From Deltaproteobacteria bacterium GWF2_42_12 (GTDB lineage Bacteria > Desulfobacterota > GWC2-55-46 > UBA9637): DNA of 35,740 nucleotides. The stretch lies in contig MGQA01000071.1 of NCBI GenBank assembly GCA_001797665.1, positions 1 to 35,740 on the forward strand, given 5' to 3'. The position numbers were made by a program, and so were the translations under genes. Position 1 is the first letter of the stretch; each line of letters starts with the position of its first letter. The notes beneath the pieces were generated by a model, which saw nothing but the letters and a program-made list of their open reading frames with translations, did not search any database and had not been told where the DNA came from. Below are positions 1 to 9,496 of this stretch, one piece after another.

Positions 1-148
1 ACTGGTTAGTATGCATAAGTGTAGGGGTTTATACCAGTGTTTATCCGCCATAGGCGGAGGACTTTCTGGTGTGGTGGTAAATTAAACATCTAATACTTAT
101 TCATTGACTATCAGGAAGATTAGGTTTTATATTAACGGAGGATTTTTT

Positions 149-592
149 ATGGAAATTATATTAAAGAAAGAGATGCCGTCACTGGGCAAGATAGGAAGTA
201 CTGTTAAGGTTGCAGAAGGCTATGCCAGGAACTATCTCATACCAAGAGGAGTTGGTATTGAGGCAACGCCTAAGAATCTTAAGTTATTGGAAAGAGAAAT
301 AAAAATATGGGAGAAAAAAGCTCAGCAATCAAAAGATGAGGCTATCAAATTAGCAGCTGAAATAGAAAAGCTTAATTTAAGTTTTGCCAGGAAAACAGGT
401 GAAGAAGATAAACTCTTTGGCTCTGTTACCACCATAGATATTGCTGAAAGTATTAAAGAAGCAGGTTTTCACATAGACCGCAAACAGATTCATTTAGAAG
501 AACCGCTTAAGACCCTGGGAGATTTTACAGTACCTGTTAAACTTCATCCAGATGTCGCAGCAAACCTTAAGGTCACAGTTGTAAAGGAATAA
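149..592 (+). CDS. rplI: 50S ribosomal protein L9
   Basis: MEIILKKEMPSLGKIGSTVKVAEGYARNYLIPRG is a typical L9 N-terminus; RBS cggagg upstream of ATG at 149, so the 104 start is too long. Confidence 0.97.
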   Translation: MEIILKKEMPSLGKIGSTVKVAEGYARNYLIPRGVGIEATPKNLKLLEREIKIWEKKAQQSKDEAIKLAAEIEKLNLSFARKTGEEDKLFGSVTTIDIAESIKEAGFHIDRKQIHLEEPLKTLGDFTVPVKLHPDVAANLKVTVVKE

Positions 593-674
593 AGGCAGAA
601 TTGAGGTTAAGGTTAAGGCTGAGGCTAAGACTAAATCTCTTTTGCCTCAACCTCGTTTTCAAGAGGCATTCCCT

Positions 675-2096
675 ATGGCAATTTCACCGCAAGAGTTGTC
701 CCTTCATAAATTACCTCCCCAAAACATCGATGCTGAGCAGGCTATCATAGGCGGCATACTTATTGAAAACGACGCTATTGATAAAATTGTCGGCATCTTG
801 GATCAAAATGGAGAAGACTTTTACAGGGATGCCCATAGAAAAATATACAAGGCAATGCTCTCCCTTTCAAACCAAAATGAACCGATTGATTTAGTCACCC
901 TTTCTTCGACACTACGAAGCGGAGGTGTTCTTGAATCTGTTGGCGGAAGCTCGTATTTGGCTGCGCTTGTAGAGTCAACGCCAACAGCTGCAAATATTAT
1001 TTACTACGCAAACCTCGTCAGGGAAAAATCCCTTTTACGCAGACTTATAAATTCTTCCACAGAGGTGGTAACGAGATGTTATGCGGGGGGAGAGAAAATA
1101 GAAAACCTTTTAGACGACGCTGAAAAAATAATATTTGAGGTGGCGCAGGATAAAACAAAGCGCTCTGTCTATCATATAAAGGACTTGATTAAACACACCT
1201 TTGAGGCCATTGAAGAGCTCTCAACGCGCGAAGGGCATCTCACAGGCGTCACAACAGGCTTCAACAGGCTTGATGACCTTACCGCAGGCCTACAACCCTC
1301 AGACCTCATTGTTATTGCCGGTAGGCCGAGCATGGGTAAGACAGCATTAGCGCTTAATATTGCACAGAATTCTGCAGAGGCAGGGTTTCCTGTAGCCATC
1401 TTTTCATTGGAGATGAGTAAAGAACAACTTGCGCAGAGACTTCTTGCCTCAAGGGCTAAGGTTGATTTGCACCGCATAAGAAGTGGTAAGTTGAAGAATG
1501 AAGATTGGCCAAAGCTTACTACAGCGCTTGGTATCCTCTATGAATCTCCAATCTTTATAGATGATACAGCTGCTCAATCTATACTTGAAATAAAGGCAAA
1601 AGCCAGAAGACTAACAAAACAACATAATATTAAGCTTATTATTGTAGACTACCTACAGCTCGTTAAAGGTAGACATGATGCGGATAATAGAGAGCAGGAA
1701 ATCTCAGACATCTCACGCTCACTTAAGGCCATGGCAAAAGAATTCAATGTGCCTGTTATTGCCCTTGCCCAGCTTTCGAGAATGCCTGAGAGAAGAGAGG
1801 AGAAACGGCCTCAACTTGCTGACCTTCGAGAGTCCGGGGCTATTGAACAAGATGCTGATGTGGTCGCATTTGTTTTTCGTGAAGTGGTTTATACCGCCTG
1901 TAAGTGCCCTGAGGAAGATAAAGCGAATAAGCGCTGTGCTTGCGACAGGAGTAAAATCGCAAAGGATGCTGAGATTATTGTAGCAAAACAGCGCAACGGC
2001 CCTACTGGTCCCATTAAACTTACATTCTTAGATGAGTATACAAGCTTCGAAAATCAAGCTCAGGGACATTATAGCGCATCTGGCTGGGTTGAATAA
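675..2096 (+). CDS. dnaB: Replicative DNA helicase DnaB
   Basis: Walker A GRPSMGKTALALN, LIIVDYLQL, ALAQLSR, KQRNGPTG motifs; start likely MAISPQELS at 675. Follows rplI as in many bacteria. Confidence 0.96.
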   Translation: MAISPQELSLHKLPPQNIDAEQAIIGGILIENDAIDKIVGILDQNGEDFYRDAHRKIYKAMLSLSNQNEPIDLVTLSSTLRSGGVLESVGGSSYLAALVESTPTAANIIYYANLVREKSLLRRLINSSTEVVTRCYAGGEKIENLLDDAEKIIFEVAQDKTKRSVYHIKDLIKHTFEAIEELSTREGHLTGVTTGFNRLDDLTAGLQPSDLIVIAGRPSMGKTALALNIAQNSAEAGFPVAIFSLEMSKEQLAQRLLASRAKVDLHRIRSGKLKNEDWPKLTTALGILYESPIFIDDTAAQSILEIKAKARRLTKQHNIKLIIVDYLQLVKGRHDADNREQEISDISRSLKAMAKEFNVPVIALAQLSRMPERREEKRPQLADLRESGAIEQDADVVAFVFREVVYTACKCPEEDKANKRCACDRSKIAKDAEIIVAKQRNGPTGPIKLTFLDEYTSFENQAQGHYSASGWVE

Positions 2097-2178
2097 AAAT
2101 TTTCTGAACTACTTTCCCAGCGCACAGAAGGCTTTACCGCACCCCAAGGATGAATGTTTGGTTTAGAGTTTTGTTTAA

Positions 2179-2964
2179 TTATTGATGGCCGTATTCTTTA
2201 TGTTCATGGTCGGCACTTTTCATTCCCTTAGGTAAGGCAGGCGCTGGTTCTGGTTTTATTGGCAGAAATATGTTGGCATCCACAGTATGCGGGTTATGAC
2301 ATTCAGTGCACACCCACCACCTCTTTTTACCACCTTTTGTCCATGAGCCTATCCTTTTGCCGTGTATCCCATCTCGCCAGTCACGGTATACCTCACCATG
2401 GCATTTACCGCAAAGCTTTTGTGGCTGATTTAAGCTGATTTCTTCAGCCCGAAAAGATATCAACTTATCGCGGTTCGTCATGCTGTGACAATCTAAACAC
2501 CAGATAGACCCCTTCCCATGCATCAACTGCAATGCGTTAGGCACGATATCCTGGTGAAACTGGATTAATCTCGGTTCTTTATTTTTTGGCACGGGTACGG
2601 TTTTACCATTATGACATGTAGTACAGGGCATAAAAATCTTCAGTTGTTTTTCTCTCGGTGTCACAACAGCTTCTTCATGAGAATAATCAGCTTCAAGGGG
2701 CATATCGCCTAGCGGTATGGTGCCATCATAGGGGTCTCCCCACCACAGGACCCTGGATGTGGTTTGCGAACATATTACATTTGGTAGAGCAGGTTCAATA
2801 TCTCTTCGCTCAACATAACCATAGTCCTCTCTGCTCTCATAGCAATCCTTTACCAGTTCTTCATCCTGCGCAGGCTGCGCATCCTGGGAGTAGCCAATTT
2901 CAGTAATCATTAAAAGCGCTAATAAGGCATAGAAAATATTTCTTGAAAGTTTAATATTTCTCAT
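2179..2964 (-). CDS. Periplasmic tetraheme c-type cytochrome of an NrfD/FeS quinone-interacting module
   Basis: Signal peptide; four CxxCH motifs (CTTCH, CLDCH, CGKCH, CTECH); adjacent to NrfD-type and FeS genes. Confidence 0.85.
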   Translation of the reverse strand: MRNIKLSRNIFYALLALLMITEIGYSQDAQPAQDEELVKDCYESREDYGYVERRDIEPALPNVICSQTTSRVLWWGDPYDGTIPLGDMPLEADYSHEEAVVTPREKQLKIFMPCTTCHNGKTVPVPKNKEPRLIQFHQDIVPNALQLMHGKGSIWCLDCHSMTNRDKLISFRAEEISLNQPQKLCGKCHGEVYRDWRDGIHGKRIGSWTKGGKKRWWVCTECHNPHTVDANIFLPIKPEPAPALPKGMKSADHEHKEYGHQ

Positions 2965-3018
2965 TTTATCCTCTTTTTAGAATACAGGAATTTGCAATAC
3001 ACCAAAAAATTGGAGATA

Positions 3019-4314
3019 TTAATCACTCAAATGCTCATCAGCCCCTTTTCCTACAACGGCTGGATGTTTTACCTCGCCGAGCAGCACCCCAATCCCTCCC
3101 TTGGCCATCAGAGTAAACATCATTAATCCCATAGCCCAGACCCCTAACGAGTTAATTATTTCAGTCAGGTTAGGGGTATATTCTGAAAATTCACCAATAG
3201 GGGTTGGAATAAATCCCGGCAAAACAAACCCAAGCCCCTTTTCAATCCATATCCCGATAAAAACCATGAGGCAGGCTATGCGAAGCTTTTTATAATCTTT
3301 CCTGAAATCCATATTCAAAAGCAATAGAAAGGCTGTTACGTTTAATAACAGTGATGCCCAGAACCATGGGACTAACCGTGACAGGCCATTCTTGCCAATC
3401 ATCAAATATTTTAACGAGTACGAATGCTCAGTGCCATGATAGAGTTCAGTAACTATCTCTGACATGGTTAAAAACAGCGCTATGCCAAGACACCATACAA
3501 CTACCTTTGCGAGCAGTGCAATGGCTTCATCTGCAATATTTAAAGTGGTGTTATTTTTTATTATAAGGAAGGCAACTATTATAAAGGCAGGACCAGCTGC
3601 AAAGGCTGTTGATATAAATTTTATTGGTATCATGGTATGAAACCACATAGGCCTTGAAGGCATGGTATTCATCAAAAAGGCTGTTACTGTATGAATGCTT
3701 AATGCCCAGACAATAGATATATAAATGAAGGTCATATAAAACCTTTCATTAAGCGGCTGTCCGGTGTATTTTTTGTATAGATAATAAAATGCGCACATCA
3801 GATTAAGGCCAAGATAGCCGTTCAATACGACTGTATCCCACTGCAACATTGAACCAGGAAAATTAAAGATGCCAATAACCGGGAACATATGCCAAGCCCT
3901 ATCAGGTCTGCCCATATGCAGGAAAATAAACAAAAAAACCATTATAACCGCAGTTATCGCCAGCATCTCTCCTAATATAACAACACTTTTCAAATGTTTA
4001 TGCTGGTAAATGTATGATGGGAAAACAACAGTTACAGCAGCCGCAGCCACGCCAACCAAAAATATAAAATTAGACTCATATAATCCCCACGATACCTGAT
4101 CTGTCATAGCAGTTACAATCAGGCCTTTGGTAAATTGTTCATAGATACCAAACATTGCCAGAAAAGCTAAAAAACATAAAAACAACATCCAAGTATAAAA
4201 CTTAATTCCGCCTTTCAGGGCATAAAAGGTAAAATCAATGGCAAATTGTATTTTTGTCCGCACAGCAGTTCTCCTTAATCCGAAAAATGCAATAGCATTT
4301 TCCGGGTTAATCAA
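3019..4314 (-). CDS. NrfD/PsrC-family integral membrane subunit
   Basis: 431 aa, about 10 hydrophobic segments, HMGRPDRAWHMFP motif typical of NrfD-like proteins; overlaps the upstream FeS gene. Confidence 0.85.
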   Translation of the reverse strand: MINPENAIAFFGLRRTAVRTKIQFAIDFTFYALKGGIKFYTWMLFLCFLAFLAMFGIYEQFTKGLIVTAMTDQVSWGLYESNFIFLVGVAAAAVTVVFPSYIYQHKHLKSVVILGEMLAITAVIMVFLFIFLHMGRPDRAWHMFPVIGIFNFPGSMLQWDTVVLNGYLGLNLMCAFYYLYKKYTGQPLNERFYMTFIYISIVWALSIHTVTAFLMNTMPSRPMWFHTMIPIKFISTAFAAGPAFIIVAFLIIKNNTTLNIADEAIALLAKVVVWCLGIALFLTMSEIVTELYHGTEHSYSLKYLMIGKNGLSRLVPWFWASLLLNVTAFLLLLNMDFRKDYKKLRIACLMVFIGIWIEKGLGFVLPGFIPTPIGEFSEYTPNLTEIINSLGVWAMGLMMFTLMAKGGIGVLLGEVKHPAVVGKGADEHLSD

Positions 4315-5353
4315 TGAAATAGAAAAATTTTGGGTATGTATTCAGCTCAGCCTTTAATCTAAAAACCCCTTTTCTTGCCAAGATCTTTCTGACTTCGCTA
4401 TCAGGGTCCAAGAGGTTGCCAAATTTCCTTGCCCCTACTGGACATGCCTCAACACATGCCGGATATCTGCCATTTCTGACCCTCTGTAAACAAAAAGTGC
4501 ATTTTTCAGTAGCTCCATTCATCCGAGGTCTGTTTCCCAGGTAGTGAGTTTTCGGGTTCATCTCCTCGGCAGGGAGATTGGGTTCACCCCAGTTGGAACG
4601 TCTTGCCCAGTAAGGGCATGCACTTATACACATCCTGCAGCCTATACACCAGTTGTAGTCTATGACAACGATGCCATCCGGCTCTCTGTAGGTTGACCTG
4701 ACTGGACATACTTTTACGCATGGGGGTTTTTCACATTGCATACACTGAATGGGAAAGTAGAAATAATCCTTTTCAGGCACCGTCTCAGGCTGGTAATAAT
4801 GCTCTCCTTCCAAGGTTACCCCTGCATTTTCATATGCGTTGCCGCCAACCTCTATTCCATAATCCTTTGGATAGCCCTTATCCATATTCGCGGCTAGGAA
4901 CTCGCCTTTTTCCATTTTTATTACCCGTATCCACTGAAGCTCAGGGTTATAGCGGGACTGATTGTTTTCCTTGACGCAGGCATGCACACATGTTCTGCAG
5001 CCGATGCATTTCTTTATATTCAAGGCGTATCCAAACAATACATCCTTCATAGCAGGCGAGCCATCAACGGTCACCTTCTTACCAAATTCCTGTGAATGCC
5101 TCTCTTCCAATCGCGCAATGGCATCCTTTTGTTCTTCGTTTGTCATTAACCGATAGCTTTTCTGAAACCATTCTGCCCACGTAACCCTTGCCTCTGCCTC
5201 CTGAGAGCCTGTTAAAAGAGTAGCAGCGCCTGTAAGCGCGGCCACGCTTAAACCAGTCTCTTTTAAAAAATCGCGCCGGTTCGTACCGTTGTCTTTTTCT
5301 CCAGGCTGATCGGGTATTTTTGAATTTGTATCTGCCACGTTTACTCCCCTCAA
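4307..5353 (-). CDS. Tat-exported ferredoxin-type iron-sulfur subunit (DsrO/HmcB/NrfC-like)
   Basis: Tat motif NRRDFLKETG; multiple 4Fe-4S motifs CIGCRTCVHACV, CMQCEKPPCVKVCP, CIGCRMCISACP, CTFCLQR..CVEACP. Confidence 0.9.
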   Translation of the reverse strand: MRGVNVADTNSKIPDQPGEKDNGTNRRDFLKETGLSVAALTGAATLLTGSQEAEARVTWAEWFQKSYRLMTNEEQKDAIARLEERHSQEFGKKVTVDGSPAMKDVLFGYALNIKKCIGCRTCVHACVKENNQSRYNPELQWIRVIKMEKGEFLAANMDKGYPKDYGIEVGGNAYENAGVTLEGEHYYQPETVPEKDYFYFPIQCMQCEKPPCVKVCPVRSTYREPDGIVVIDYNWCIGCRMCISACPYWARRSNWGEPNLPAEEMNPKTHYLGNRPRMNGATEKCTFCLQRVRNGRYPACVEACPVGARKFGNLLDPDSEVRKILARKGVFRLKAELNTYPKFFYFID

Positions 5354-5360
5354 AAAAAGT

Positions 5361-5666
5361 TTATAGATTATCTTTTTGGTAGTTCTCTACAAAAAACTGC
5401 ACTAGGTCCTCTTTTTCCCTTTTGGTCATGAGTATATACTTTTTTTGGGCCATGGCAATATCGCCAGCAATGACGTCATTCATATTCAACTTCTGAGGAT
5501 TCAGGTCTGGGATGGCCAGGGTTGACACTTTTTTTGCAAGACTGACAGTTGTGGCCATGGCTACACCTGATATCAGGGCCTTCTTTAAAAAGATGCGCCT
5601 CGAAAGGCTGTTCTTTACCTTGCTTGAATCTTTCTTTGTTAGAACCTTTTTATATCTGTCAGCCAT
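5361..5666 (-). CDS. Small Tat-signal protein associated with the FeS/NrfD module
   Basis: MADRYKK...SRRIFLKKALISG Tat motif; start at 5666 preceded by cggaggtgtgcg RBS; no cofactor motif in the mature part. Confidence 0.7.
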   Translation of the reverse strand: MADRYKKVLTKKDSSKVKNSLSRRIFLKKALISGVAMATTVSLAKKVSTLAIPDLNPQKLNMNDVIAGDIAMAQKKYILMTKREKEDLVQFFVENYQKDNL

Positions 5667-5833
5667 CGCACACCTCCGATAGGGTAAACTATTAAGAGAA
5701 AACATTTTTAGGAAAGGCTGCACGTTCGTTTATTATGTGTTTCTCAACGCCCTACGAGATTCTGTTCGACCACTTAGCTGCTATACGGATCAAAGGCAAC
5801 ATATTTGTATATTCGTATATGTGTATATGTGAA

Positions 5834-5862
5834 TATATATATCAGCTCACCCGCTTTGTCAA
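5834..5862 (-). promoter_or_regulatory. Sigma70-like promoter for the Tat/FeS/NrfD/tetraheme operon
   Basis: Minus strand TTGACA (5862-5857), 17 nt, TATATA (5839-5834). Confidence 0.5.
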
Positions 5863-6223
5863 GAAAAATCTTTAAGCAAAGAAAAAAAGTGAAGAACCAC
5901 ACCCGCAGGCGAGGCTTCTTGAATGCAGAGGAAGATAACATTTTAATTTCCATGATAAAAGATTGGTCTTACGACCGCTCGCCTCAATCCTGCCTACAGG
6001 CAGTGCTTACAGTGAACTACGGCAGTTATCTAATATTTTACGAGTAGAAAGAGAACAAATTATGAATAGAATAGCTTACTTCTTATAGTTCACTGAAGTA
6101 ACTTAATCTATAGAGACTTGTGTTTTACCCACGCCTTGACAGGATAAAGAAATGCGGGTTTTTATTCGTCAGCAAAATGATTTTACAGAACTATATTTGC
6201 CATACCTACCTAATAAAAATTTG

Positions 6224-6799
6224 TTATTTTTTAATTTTTAAAAGATATGCAACAACGTTAGCAATCTCTGGATTTGAAAGTATCACTTCTTTTGGAAACA
6301 TTACTGTATTATGACGGCCAAATCGTATAACACTTGCCAATTCTCTCTCCCCTAAAGGACTCATATCCAGATCCGGAGCTCCAAAAAGCTTTTTTGCGCC
6401 CCCATCTTTTGCATGGCATCCAGCGCATCTCAATTTGAAAATCTTTTCGCCTTCCCCGGGGCTTGGTTGATAGGAAAATGAACGGACATATTCGGCAACA
6501 TCTCTAATTTCATCGGCATTCAATATATCTGCCCAACCTTTCATTTCTCTGCCGTAGACCCCGTATTTAATCGTTACCAGAAGTTCTTTTGGACTAATAA
6601 AAAGCCTGTTTGTCCTTAAGTCCCTTGCTGGCATTGGTTTTAACGACCTTCCATATTCAGATACACTCCCGTCATTCCCATGACATTTTACACAATACTT
6701 TTCAAATATCTTTTTGCCATTTCCGTTTGCAAAAGCAGCGCTATAAACTCCCAAAACAACAAACAACATGATCGCAATAAAGAATAAGCTCTTTCTCAT
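6224..6799 (-). CDS. Diheme c-type cytochrome
   Basis: Signal peptide and two CxxCH motifs (CVKCH, CAGCH) in repeated class I cytochrome c domains. Confidence 0.88.
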   Translation of the reverse strand: MRKSLFFIAIMLFVVLGVYSAAFANGNGKKIFEKYCVKCHGNDGSVSEYGRSLKPMPARDLRTNRLFISPKELLVTIKYGVYGREMKGWADILNADEIRDVAEYVRSFSYQPSPGEGEKIFKLRCAGCHAKDGGAKKLFGAPDLDMSPLGERELASVIRFGRHNTVMFPKEVILSNPEIANVVAYLLKIKK

Positions 6800-6848
6800 A
6801 ATTCGCCTCTTTAGAATTAAGATACGGTATTGTTTTTCAAATATCTAA

Positions 6849-6989
6849 CAGGCTGCTGAAAAATGCTATTTTTGTGTCACCCTGAGCGTAGCGAAGGGTC
6901 TCGGGTAGTTGATCATACGAGATTCTTCGTCCGCCTTGGGCGGACTCAGAATGACAATTGCTGTGTTTTTTAACTTTTTCAGTAGCCTG
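6849..6989. repeat. MITE-like/dispersed intergenic element with terminal inverted repeats
   Basis: caggctgctgaaaaa (6849-6863) and tttttcagtagcctg (6975-6989) are 15-bp inverted repeats with one mismatch, flanking a ccctgagcgtagcgaagggtctcg core. Confidence 0.55.
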
Positions 6990-7091
6990 CTCATGATTTA
7001 GCGTCTTGTTTTTAACAAATCTTCGGCTCTGCAAATCCTTTCTTATCAAAAACCTGTATGAACTATCTTCAAGAGGTTCTGCTGAGCAATC

Positions 7092-7424
7092 CTATTTCTG
7101 CAGCTCGCCTTGCAAAAACTTTACAAGTGCATCTACATCGGCATCTGACATCGGGATTTTTGGCATATCTATTGCCATATCTTTATACTTTTTTGCCTTT
7201 CCAGTACGACCTTCAAGGATAACCTTTTTAATATCTCCTACGTCTCCTTTAGTGGTAAACTCATTTCCTTTTAAGGCTGGCGCCATACCTTTCATGCCTT
7301 GACCTTTGGGGCCATGACAGGCTGCACACTTTGTATTATAAAGTGATGTTCCATCTGCTGCTATGGCAGCCTCTGTAACAAAAATGCCACTCATTATAAT
7401 AACTATCCAAGTAAAGTTTTTCAT
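7092..7424 (-). CDS. Monoheme class I cytochrome c
   Basis: 110 aa, signal peptide, CAACHGPKGQGMKGMAPAL, distal Met region. Confidence 0.9.
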   Translation of the reverse strand: MKNFTWIVIIMSGIFVTEAAIAADGTSLYNTKCAACHGPKGQGMKGMAPALKGNEFTTKGDVGDIKKVILEGRTGKAKKYKDMAIDMPKIPMSDADVDALVKFLQGELQK

Positions 7425-7464
7425 GAGTTGCCCTCCTTTTTCTCAATATTTAATCTGACGATAA

Positions 7465-7492
7465 TCTATACCCGATTTACTACTTTTGTCAA
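7465..7492 (-). promoter_or_regulatory. Sigma70-like promoter of the monoheme cytochrome c gene
   Basis: Minus strand TTGACA (7492-7487), 16 nt, TATAGA (7470-7465). Confidence 0.45.
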
Positions 7493-7549
7493 GCGCTTTT
7501 TGATACGTATTTTTTTGAATTTGATGGTAGCCAGCGCCACACTTGTAAA

Positions 7550-7672
7550 CCCCGTTAGAGAACTTTGTTCTATAACGATTAAACAGATGGCGGCTTTACA
7601 GCGTCATCTTTAAGAAATTTCACAACTGCCGTCCACCTAAGGCGGAGGAGTCGGCGGCATTCTCTAACAGGG
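7550..7672. repeat. Intergenic element with 13-bp terminal inverted repeats
   Basis: ccccgttagagaa (7550-7562) and ttctctaacaggg (7660-7672) are inverted copies with one mismatch. Confidence 0.4.
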
Positions 7673-7712
7673 TAAAGATGTGCTCGTAAATAATTCTCTC
7701 TCTTGATATAGG

Positions 7713-8840
7713 TCATTTACTCATTTTCTGAATCGTTGTGACTTGTGGAAATAATTTAAAAAATAATAAAACAGAAAGCACTGTAGCCGCAAGGCCGGCC
7801 AATATCAATGAGATTCCCGCCCAACTAACAACTATCCACTCTGACCCATCAGAGAATACAGGCATTATCAACAAATACCTGTTTAGCCACATGCCTGCGC
7901 ATATTATAGCTGCAACAATGGACAAGCCAGCCGCAGAGAACTTAATTACCTTCTGAATCAGGGCAAAGAATGGCATGATAAAAAGCATTACAAGCATTAC
8001 AAGAAAAACAGACGTGTAATTCCCTCCCATCTGTTTATTGAGAGGATCTATTATATTTGGGAGGTCTCCATACCATGTCACAATATGTTGAGACCAAAAC
8101 ATATATATCCAAAGTATGGTGAATCCCAGAAGTAGCTTGCCCTTTGAATCTAAATGTTCTCTATCTAATCTCTTAGAATCTATAAATAGACGTGATAAAA
8201 GGAATAAAAAGGCAGCGCCAGCAAATATATTGCCAACCCATACATAGGCAGGGAATATCGTACTTTCCCAGTGGGGTATAATCATCATGCCAAAATCCCA
8301 GGCAAGGTTTGATTCTGCTATGACAAAGGAGACCATTACAAAGGAGGCCAGCACATTCAAACGCTTCTCCAAGTCAAAGGTGGTTGCATCCCCTTTTTCT
8401 GATAGTCTGCCTGTGCGGAAATAAAGGTAGCTTAAAGCGTAAAAGATACCCCATGTAACTATTGTTCTCCAAAGGAAAAAACTTTTATTGAGCCAAGGGC
8501 TTAGATGCCCTTTTGCTGCCTCATCAGATGAGTTATGAGCTGCCCACCAGAATAAATGTTCTGAACCCCCAAAATATATAATAGTAAATATAATGACCGC
8601 AACGGGTAAGAAGGCTAACGTAAGAATCTCACCAAGGCGAGAAAAATATACCCCCCATTCTGATTTGGCTATTTTCATATAGGCGGAAAAAATTATACCG
8701 GCCTGCGAAATGCCGACATAAAAGAAGAAATTTATTGCCAGCATAGCCCAAAGGGTTGTTGGGTCAGCGCTATTTATAGCAACATACGCAAATGAAATAA
8801 TTCCGTTCAATAAGAGTATTAAAGATACCCAAAGAAGCAT
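7713..8840 (-). CDS. actF: Alternative complex III membrane subunit ActF
   Basis: Polytopic 375-aa protein in ActF position downstream of ActE; FYVGISQAGIIFSA, SQHIVTWYGDLPN, WLNRYLLIMP segments. Confidence 0.82.
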   Translation of the reverse strand: MLLWVSLILLLNGIISFAYVAINSADPTTLWAMLAINFFFYVGISQAGIIFSAYMKIAKSEWGVYFSRLGEILTLAFLPVAVIIFTIIYFGGSEHLFWWAAHNSSDEAAKGHLSPWLNKSFFLWRTIVTWGIFYALSYLYFRTGRLSEKGDATTFDLEKRLNVLASFVMVSFVIAESNLAWDFGMMIIPHWESTIFPAYVWVGNIFAGAAFLFLLSRLFIDSKRLDREHLDSKGKLLLGFTILWIYMFWSQHIVTWYGDLPNIIDPLNKQMGGNYTSVFLVMLVMLFIMPFFALIQKVIKFSAAGLSIVAAIICAGMWLNRYLLIMPVFSDGSEWIVVSWAGISLILAGLAATVLSVLLFFKLFPQVTTIQKMSK

Positions 8841-9001
8841 CGGTTCATCCTCTAATAATATGATTGCACCACGTTATTTTACACTCTCTCATTTGCCTAA
8901 GCGCCGATTTAGTGACTTAGTCCACTATTATTTTTAGCGCATCGGATATTCAATGAAAAAGAGACTTATCTGTAAGTTTGTTTTTACACCTGTATCAATC
9001 C

Positions 9002-9496
9002 CTATTTACCCAATCCATACTTTATATAATTAACAATATGCCACCTGTCCTCAGGTAATATAGAATCTCTATAATAAGGCATTATTGCCAGCCCACCGTA
9101 TGTTATCGCGTAATAGATGTTCCCTTCAGATTTTTTCTGGACATATTCACTCGTAAGGTCAGTTGGAGGGACATATTTCTTTCCAACAACACCATCTCCA
9201 ACGCCCTTTTCTCCATGACACACAGCACAGTAAGTAGTATATAACCATTTACCTCTTTCAAGGGATTCTTTATTAAGAGAGATTGGGTTGCGAACCTCAT
9301 CTGACTGTGCCCTATCTTCAATAAGTATTGGTCTACCACGCGTGGATGTTGTTCCATGCGGTATCTCAAGCGCCTTATCCTCCTGGGCCTTATGGGAAGG
9401 CTGGAAAAACATGTCTGTTGTCCAAGGCCATCCCCAGCTATGTCCAGGACTAATCAGTATTAAGAGACAATAAAAAACAACAGGTCTAATCCTCAT
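9002..9496 (-). CDS. actE: Alternative complex III monoheme cytochrome c subunit ActE
   Basis: CAVCHGEKGVGDG heme motif, ERGKWLYTTYCAVCHG; genomic position after ActD. Confidence 0.85.
   Translation of the reverse strand: MRIRPVVFYCLLILISPGHSWGWPWTTDMFFQPSHKAQEDKALEIPHGTTSTRGRPILIEDRAQSDEVRNPISLNKESLERGKWLYTTYCAVCHGEKGVGDGVVGKKYVPPTDLTSEYVQKKSEGNIYYAITYGGLAIMPYYRDSILPEDRWHIVNYIKYGLGK

Noticed and set aside
5805-6314. Small plus-strand ORFs 5805-6047 and 6120-6314
   Set aside because: No convincing RBS or domain; the first overlaps the minus-strand promoter and the second overlaps the diheme cytochrome gene.
6837-7049. 70-aa minus-strand ORF (ESAQGGRRISYDQLPETLRYAQGDTK)
   Set aside because: Lies inside the TIR-flanked repeat; the peptide is a translated dispersed repeat, not a gene.
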